A stretch of 64,000 bases of DNA, taken from NCBI GenBank assembly GCA_948567375.1, contig OX419755.1:5771001-5835000 (forward strand), read 5' to 3'. Both the position numbers and the translations under genes were made by a program. Under the pieces are notes generated by a model. It made no database searches and was not told the DNA's origin. It worked only from the letters and a program-made list of their open reading frames with translations. This document shows, piece by piece, positions 58,707 to 64,000 of this stretch (position 1 is the stretch's first letter; every line of letters starts with the position of its first letter). The DNA is from Lunularia cruciata (Eukaryota; Streptophyta; Marchantiopsida; Lunulariales; Lunulariaceae).

Positions 58707-59114
58707 TATAAAAGACCGAAATTGAGGAGAGAAATAGGAGAATGGAAACTCACATTGGGACATTTGAATGAGTGAAAAATCCGAATGCCTAGCATGAGGT
58801 TTGGCTTTGGTATTTATAGGTAGCATACAAGACCCTTGAAGCTTCTCAAGAAGTTTCCTTGAGCCACTTTCTTGGAGTGCAAGCCAAGTTAACCAGGAAG
58901 CTTAGCAAGAAGCTTCCTTCTAGAAGCCATTTATTGATGTGCAAGCTAAGCTAATTAGAAGCTTCTAGAAGCTACCTACTTAGGGTGCAAGTTAACTAGT
59001 TGGGAAGCTTCCCAAGAAGCTTCTTAGATGCTTCTAGAATATTCTAGGCTATTTGGTCTTATTCTCTACTTTGTAATCCCGACTAACTTCGTCGTTAAAC
59101 TCCATATTGTTACA
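58707..59114 (-). repeat. Chromovirus 3' LTR, unit B
   Basis: Same as 29551-29958 with two or three substitutions seen. The GAAGCTTC repeats and heat-shock-element-like triplets are conserved. Confidence 0.9.
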
Positions 59115-59189
59115 TATTCCCCCGCCGCTAGTTGGTGACGTCCTCGTCGCCAATGAAGCTTTGAATTTCTTGATGGCTGTCTGTGCATT

Positions 59190-59450
59190 CTAGAGGTGGG
59201 AAAGAGGTTCCCATGTGGCATCATGAAGGATATACCCTTTCCAAAGGACCTTGTACTCCGTATGTTGGCGACGGCCTTGTTGAATATGGCAACGCGCAAG
59301 GATACAATCAACTTCGTACTCCTCATGATCATTGATAGGGATAGGCAGGGGAGGAGGTTGGACTCGAGAGGAAAAGGAAGAGGGGTTAGGAACAAAGGGT
59401 TTCAACTTGGAAACATGAAAGACAGGATGGATACGCTTGTGACAAGGCAA
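59190..59450 (-). pseudogene. Chromovirus integrase C-terminus and chromodomain, unit B
   Basis: Same organisation as 30034-30294: FHVSKLKPF, then YKVLWKGY and ATWEPLSHL, ending at the same TAG. Two residue differences (HPV for HFV, RR for RC). Confidence 0.85.
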
Positions 59451-59689
59451 GGCAAGTCAATAAGTAACAAGAGAGACAATATGGGTGATATCAAAGGGTC
59501 CTATCCAATTAGGAGCAAGTTTACGAACTTGGGTATCAAGTGGGAGAGGGAGATTACTAGAGGATAGCATGACTTTATCACCATCTTCAAAGGTGAGATC
59601 ACGACGATGGTGGTCCGCATATTGTTTTTGGCTATTCTAAGCAACAAGGAGGTGAGACTTGGCTTGTTGGAGACATTGAGATATAGTGG

Positions 59690-60433
59690 TCAAGAATGTG
59701 GAAGTATGAGGAACCTGAGAGGGAGGGGGAGCAAGAAGAGAATCTGGAACAAGCGGATCTTGGCCAAAATTGAGAAAGAAGGGAGAAAATTGGTGCTTGC
59801 CTGTTTGGAATTGTTGTAGGCAAATTTTGCAATTGCAAGACATTCATCCCAGTTGGTATGGTGGACATTGACAAAGGCCCACAACATATCCTCCAATGTA
59901 CAATTTGCGTGTTCGGTTTGTCCATCAGTTTGAGGATGATAGGCCATGGACAAAGCAAGCTTGGTACCAAGTATTTAGAAGAGTGCTTTCCAAAACTTCC
60001 CGGTAAATCGAGGATCACGGTCGGAGATGTGTACATGTGGCATCCCATGATGCTTGAAGATATTGTTGAAGTAGATTTGTGCTAAGGTTGGAGCATCCAC
60101 GGTATCATAGGTTTGTGCCAAGTGGATTAGCTTATTAAGCTTATCCACAAACACCACAATTGCGGTGTGTCCTTGTTTTGTCTTTGGCAAGGATGTGATG
60201 AGATCTAAGCTCACATGCTCCCAACGAGCGGATGGAGTGGCGAGTGGTTGAAGGAGTCCACTCGGCTTTTGGTTGCTGGCCTTGTTACGTTGGTAACTCT
60301 CACATGATTGGACAAAGTCTCGAACATCTCGTGTCATGTTGGGCCACCGCCATTGGCATTGGAGGGTGCCCAAGGTCTTGTCCACTCCCATGTGACCAGC
60401 TATTGGTAAATCATGGGCTTCTTGAAGGCACAC
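59690..60433 (-). pseudogene. Chromovirus integrase, unit B
   Basis: Identical in motif content to 30534-31277, including the CESY zinc-ligand loss and the internal stop (about 59975). The defects therefore predate the duplication. Confidence 0.85.
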
Positions 60434-60436
60434 AAG

Positions 60437-61036
60437 TCAAAGATCACCTTTGGTTGGAACATAGATCTGGTCTGCATGGAATAAAAAGCCTTCCTTGAAG
60501 GAGAACGTGTTGTACTCCTTGTCGCATGCTGTCAGACGACCGCGTACCATTTGGAAGAAGGGATCTTGTTGTAGAGCTGACTGAAACTCATTATGGACCT
60601 TAAGGTCAATGGACACCGTTGTAATTGCCGCCGTGATGAGAGGAAGAGCCTTCAAATTAGGTTGTCGTGATAGAGCATCAGGGATGACAAAGAACCAACC
60701 TGGTTTGTACTCAAGTTTGATGTCAAACAATTGGAGTTGCTCTTCCCATCGATGATGCCAACTCTTCATGTGCTCCAAGTGTAAGGTCTACAACAATGTG
60801 ATCAGTTTGCATGATCACTTGTTTCCCCAAGAGATAATGCTTCCATACCTTGGTGTGATATACCATTGCAACTTGTTCTTGATCTCAAGAAGAGTAATTT
60901 CTTTCAGTTGTATATAGTCGGCAAGACACAAAGGCAATAGGATGTAGTCCATCTGGAAATTCTTGTTGCAACACAACTCCAATTGCAAAGTTAGAAGCAT
61001 CAAAATCAACCACACAAGGTAGTTGAGGATCATATG
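60437..61036 (-). pseudogene. Chromovirus RNase H and connection region, unit B
   Basis: Counterpart of 31281-31880, with the same frame change between the DFDASNFAIG block and the PDALSRQP block. Confidence 0.8.
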
Positions 61037-61138
61037 GTTGAAGAATGGGTCTTGAAGACACCATATGCTTTAACTTCTAGAATGCTTCTTCATGCTTGGT
61101 GGTCCACTAGAAGCTCGAGTTCTTTCCCAAGAGGTCAG

Positions 61139-62275
61139 TCAATGGTGTAGCCATGTGAGCATAATAGTGGATGAACCATTGAATGCTTGTACTTCTCTAG
61201 CATCCTTCAGGGTAGGCCAATCAATAATGGCCTTGATCTTCTCTTCTTCCATCTTGATCCCCTTTGATGAGATCTTATGACCCAAGAAGGTAACCTCCTT
61301 CTGCCAAAAAGCACACTTTGACTTCTTGTAGTAAAATTTCCACTGTCGTAGTAGTCTTAGGACTTCTTGCACATAATTCATATGTTCTGCCTCTGTACTG
61401 TTATAGATTAGGATATCATCTAAGAACACCACCACGGACCGATCCAATAGTCTCTCCAACACACGATGCATATGATCCATGAAGATTGTTCGAGCATTAA
61501 TGAGTCCAAAAAGTAGAACTCTCCACTCAAAATGTCCATACCTTGTGCAAAAGGCAGTCTTTTGCACGTCATCTCCTTCAATAGGAATTTGCCAATAACC
61601 ACTACGAAGATCCAACTTGGAAAAGTAGCGTGCTCCACTTAGTTGATCAAGCAGATCATTGATCTGAGGCAAGGGATATGCATTCTTCACGGTTTGCTTA
61701 TTGAGTCCACAATAATCAATACCGAAATGAAGTCCTCCATCCTTCTTTGGAACAAATAGTACCGGTGCTCCCCAAGGAGAGGTACTATATCGTATGGAAT
61801 CCTTCTCCAACAACTCTGTAAGTGTTATTCGCAACTCCTCCAACTCCTTTGGTGAGAGCCAATAGATTGGCCTACTCATTGGAGTACTCCTTGGCAATAA
61901 CTCAATCTTGAAGGGCATACCTTGATCGGAGGGTAATCCCTTTGGCAGATCATCCGAAAATACATCTGTGAATTCTTGAACTATCCGATCAACCATTGCT
62001 TGATGAGGCTCTTGGCCCTCCTCAGATTGTTCTTGTGCAATCGGGTTGACCCACACCACAAATACATACTTATCTTCCTCCAAAGCTTGCTCTATGGCCG
62101 TTTCATTAACAAACTTCCCTTCCAAGGACTCATCTCTCTTCCAAGCTTGCTCCATGGTTGCCTTCTTGGAAAACTTCCCAGCTTGGGACTCATCTCCCTT
62201 CCAGATTTGCTCTATGGCTACCTTCTCAACAAACTTCCCATCTTGGGACTGGCTATTCTTAGACGTCTTACTCAA
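61139..62275 (-). pseudogene. Chromovirus RT with linker, open for 378 codons, unit B
   Basis: Same RT as 31983-32840, but here the frame stays open through the linker with three 20-residue repeats, because the stop near 32863 of unit A is a Glu codon (near 62019). The catalytic FLDDILIY is intact. So at least this stop arose after the duplication, or was converted away in unit B. Confidence 0.88.
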
Positions 62276-62293
62276 AGGTGCCAGACAACCTAA

Positions 62294-62686
62294 TCAAAAA
62301 TTTCTACCTTGGTGTTGTACTTGAATTTGTGGTCGGGTCCAATCAAATTGAACCTTATGACGTTCAAGCCAAGGTAGACCCAGAATGATATCATAGTGTA
62401 GAGGTGCCACTACAAACCTCATACACTCCAAATACTCCTTCCCAATCTTGAAGGTAATAGGATGCGAGGTGCAGAATGCAGAACCCTTTCTACCATCTGC
62501 CATTATCAAACTACTTCCAAACACAAGCTTGATAGGAATATCTAATTCCTTTGCTACTTGCATAGACATGCAATTCTCTGAACTTCTAGAATCAACCAAA
62601 ATCTTACAACCTTGATTAGATATCGTACCTTGCAAGTGAAGGAAACTTGCATAGGTCAAGCCTTCAATCCCTTTGGAACTAATCAA
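62294..62686 (-). pseudogene. Chromovirus aspartic protease, unit B
   Basis: Same as 33138-33530, with DSR in place of DSG/DTG and the block YDIILGLPWL. Confidence 0.85.
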
Positions 62687-62755
62687 GCTCCCAATAAGTG
62701 GCTCAAAATCTACTATTGGGATTCTTTGTTTCCTTGATCATTCTATTCCACAAAC

Positions 62756-63603
62756 TCCATCTGGGCAACTTGTCAAGGTCGCCTATTCCTAAGTGGACAT
62801 TTAGCAATGCGATGTCCAACTTGGCGACAATAAAAGCAACCTCCATTTTGTCGTAATCTTTCTCTAATGCTGTACCAAGTGGTCTTCATTGGATAGCATC
62901 AATCTCTATTGGTACAGGTTCTTCCACTTGTGTGTAGTGTATTGATAGGCTTTGTGTAGGTTGAGGTCGAGACCAAGGAATCAAAATGCTCAGCCGATTG
63001 CATGGCTTCTTCTACATTTTGTGGCTCCCGCATGGTCACATGCAATTTGGTTTGTGACTTCAATCCTCACACAAATCGATCTAGAACTTCACCTTCTTGG
63101 ATATATAGGATTTGCATGATGATATTTTGAAATTGTGTGATGTAGCTTCTCATTGAGCCAATCTGCCTCAACTCTGCCAATTTATCTCGTGCGGCTCGAG
63201 TGGCATTTATAGTTTAAAATTGACCAAGTATTGTATATTTGATTTCTGCCCATGTCAAAATTGGTGTAACAATTTGTCCTTCAGCTCTTTTTACTCGGAA
63301 TTACCACCAAAGTTTTTCCATGCCATCCAATTGGCTAGAAGTCAAGAGAATTTGTTTCCGTTCGTCTTGAAGATTGGTGGCTTCAAAGTAATGTTCGTAG
63401 TCAAACATAGAATTCTCCACTGTGCCTAAAAGATTCTTGCCTTCAAACACCTTAGGTTTTGGAAATCAAATGTGATCTTCTCCATCTCGAATCGGCGCTC
63501 TGTCTATCTGTTCTCGTCGTTGCTGGTCTCGTTCATCCAACAATCAAGTAAAATGCTCGATTTGTTGTTGCATTGCAAGGATAACATCTGGTATTGCCGC
63601 CAT
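62756..63603 (-). pseudogene. Chromovirus gag, unit B
   Basis: Counterpart of 33600-34447, with the zinc knuckle CFYCRQVGHRIAKC intact and the same interruptions upstream. Single-base differences (for example near 63217) remove the internal ATG seen in the unit A equivalent. Confidence 0.75.
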
Positions 63604-63874
63604 CACTACTACTCTATTCCACTACCCTCAATTTATCTAGTTGATTAACACATAGATACAACACGTCCACCATTCTCCATAAGTTACAACTGGAAGTATC
63701 AAGGGTTCCTCTGACACGGTGATCATATATAGAAAATTCTGCCCAAAGCACGAGGTGATGAATTGTGTGAAATGATGCTTTGGTAATATCTGGACATGAA
63801 AGTCCCAATGGTTTGGCGGAAGTGGATTTGGTGATCCATAAATTCTATCCATCCCATTCTTGCTCAGATACCAA

Positions 63875-64000
63875 TGTAAAAGACCGAAATCACAGAGAGA
63901 AATAGGAGAATGGAAACTCACATTGGGACACTTGAATGAAGGAAAACTCCGAATGCCTAGCATGAGGTTTGGCTTTGGTATTTATAGGTAACATACAAGA
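63875..64000 (-). repeat. Chromovirus 5' LTR, unit B (partial)
   Basis: First 126 bp of the counterpart of 34719-35133, cut by the window edge. Confidence 0.85.

Larger units (their letters stand above)
44754..64000. repeat. Large direct duplication, unit B (runs off window)
   Basis: It corresponds to 15335-34844: MULE right inverted repeat (44843-45020, then GATCTTTA in place of the target duplication TATCTTTA), non-coding DNA, HNL-B, MULE 3' fragment, and the same nested gypsy/chromovirus insertion with identical junctions. Confidence 0.9.
58707..64000 (-). mobile_element. Chromovirus copy in unit B, cut by window end
   Basis: Duplicate of 29551-35133. Left LTR 58707-59114; polypurine tract 59115-59128; primer-binding site TGGTATCTGAGC at 63862-63873; second LTR from 63875 to the window end. 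It shares the insertion junction with unit A, so it is a duplicated locus and not an independent insertion. Only scattered substitutions separate the two. Confidence 0.92.

Overview
The window is plant nuclear DNA, most likely from a bryophyte (liverwort or moss). The reasons are an intron-rich FANCM helicase gene that follows the land-plant protein throughout, two immune-receptor genes of the HNL type (alpha/beta-hydrolase + NB-ARC + LRR, a class described from liverworts), a MULE DNA transposon, and two Ty3/gypsy retrotransposon families, one carrying a methyltransferase with DNMT3-like motif order. The species assignment is an inference.

Layout. 1-2181: no recognised gene. 2182-11630 (+): FANCM with many small exons. 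11631-13834: nothing recognised. 13843-15605: a decayed MULE with long terminal inverted repeats and near-matching target duplications. From 15335 a large direct duplication begins: unit A (15335-34844) matches unit B (44754-64000, cut by the window edge). Each unit holds the outer MULE inverted repeat, about 5 kb of non-coding DNA, an HNL gene (HNL-A 20739-25800; HNL-B 49787-54938), a further non-coding stretch, a truncated MULE 3' fragment, and then a nest of retrotransposons.

The nest. A roughly 10-kb Ty3/gypsy element on the + strand (29232-44753) inserted into the MULE remnant at CTCT. Its 5' LTR was later split by a 5.6-kb chromodomain-bearing chromovirus on the - strand (29551-35133). 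In unit B the same nest starts again at 58388 and runs off the window.

The most unusual object is the + strand Ty3/gypsy element. Its pol reads: aspartic protease, then a C5-cytosine DNA methyltransferase domain (39541-40480), then reverse transcriptase, RNase H and integrase, then a C-terminal PHD finger (43782-43916). It joins a DNA-methylation writer to a likely histone-tail reader in one retroelement. The copy is dead; most of its premature stops are TAG where glutamine CAG is expected, as deamination of methylated CHG cytosines would produce.

History. The two units differ by several percent, with indels, up to about 26350/55504, and are almost identical after that. The chromovirus LTRs differ far more (about a tenth of positions by eye). 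So the retroelements are old and the latest duplication or conversion is recent. An unequal crossover just downstream of the HNL genes would explain this and predicts a third HNL gene beyond the window. HNL-B appears broken at its start although the rest is open; HNL-A keeps a plausible start but has lost about 17 codons in its NB-ARC region.
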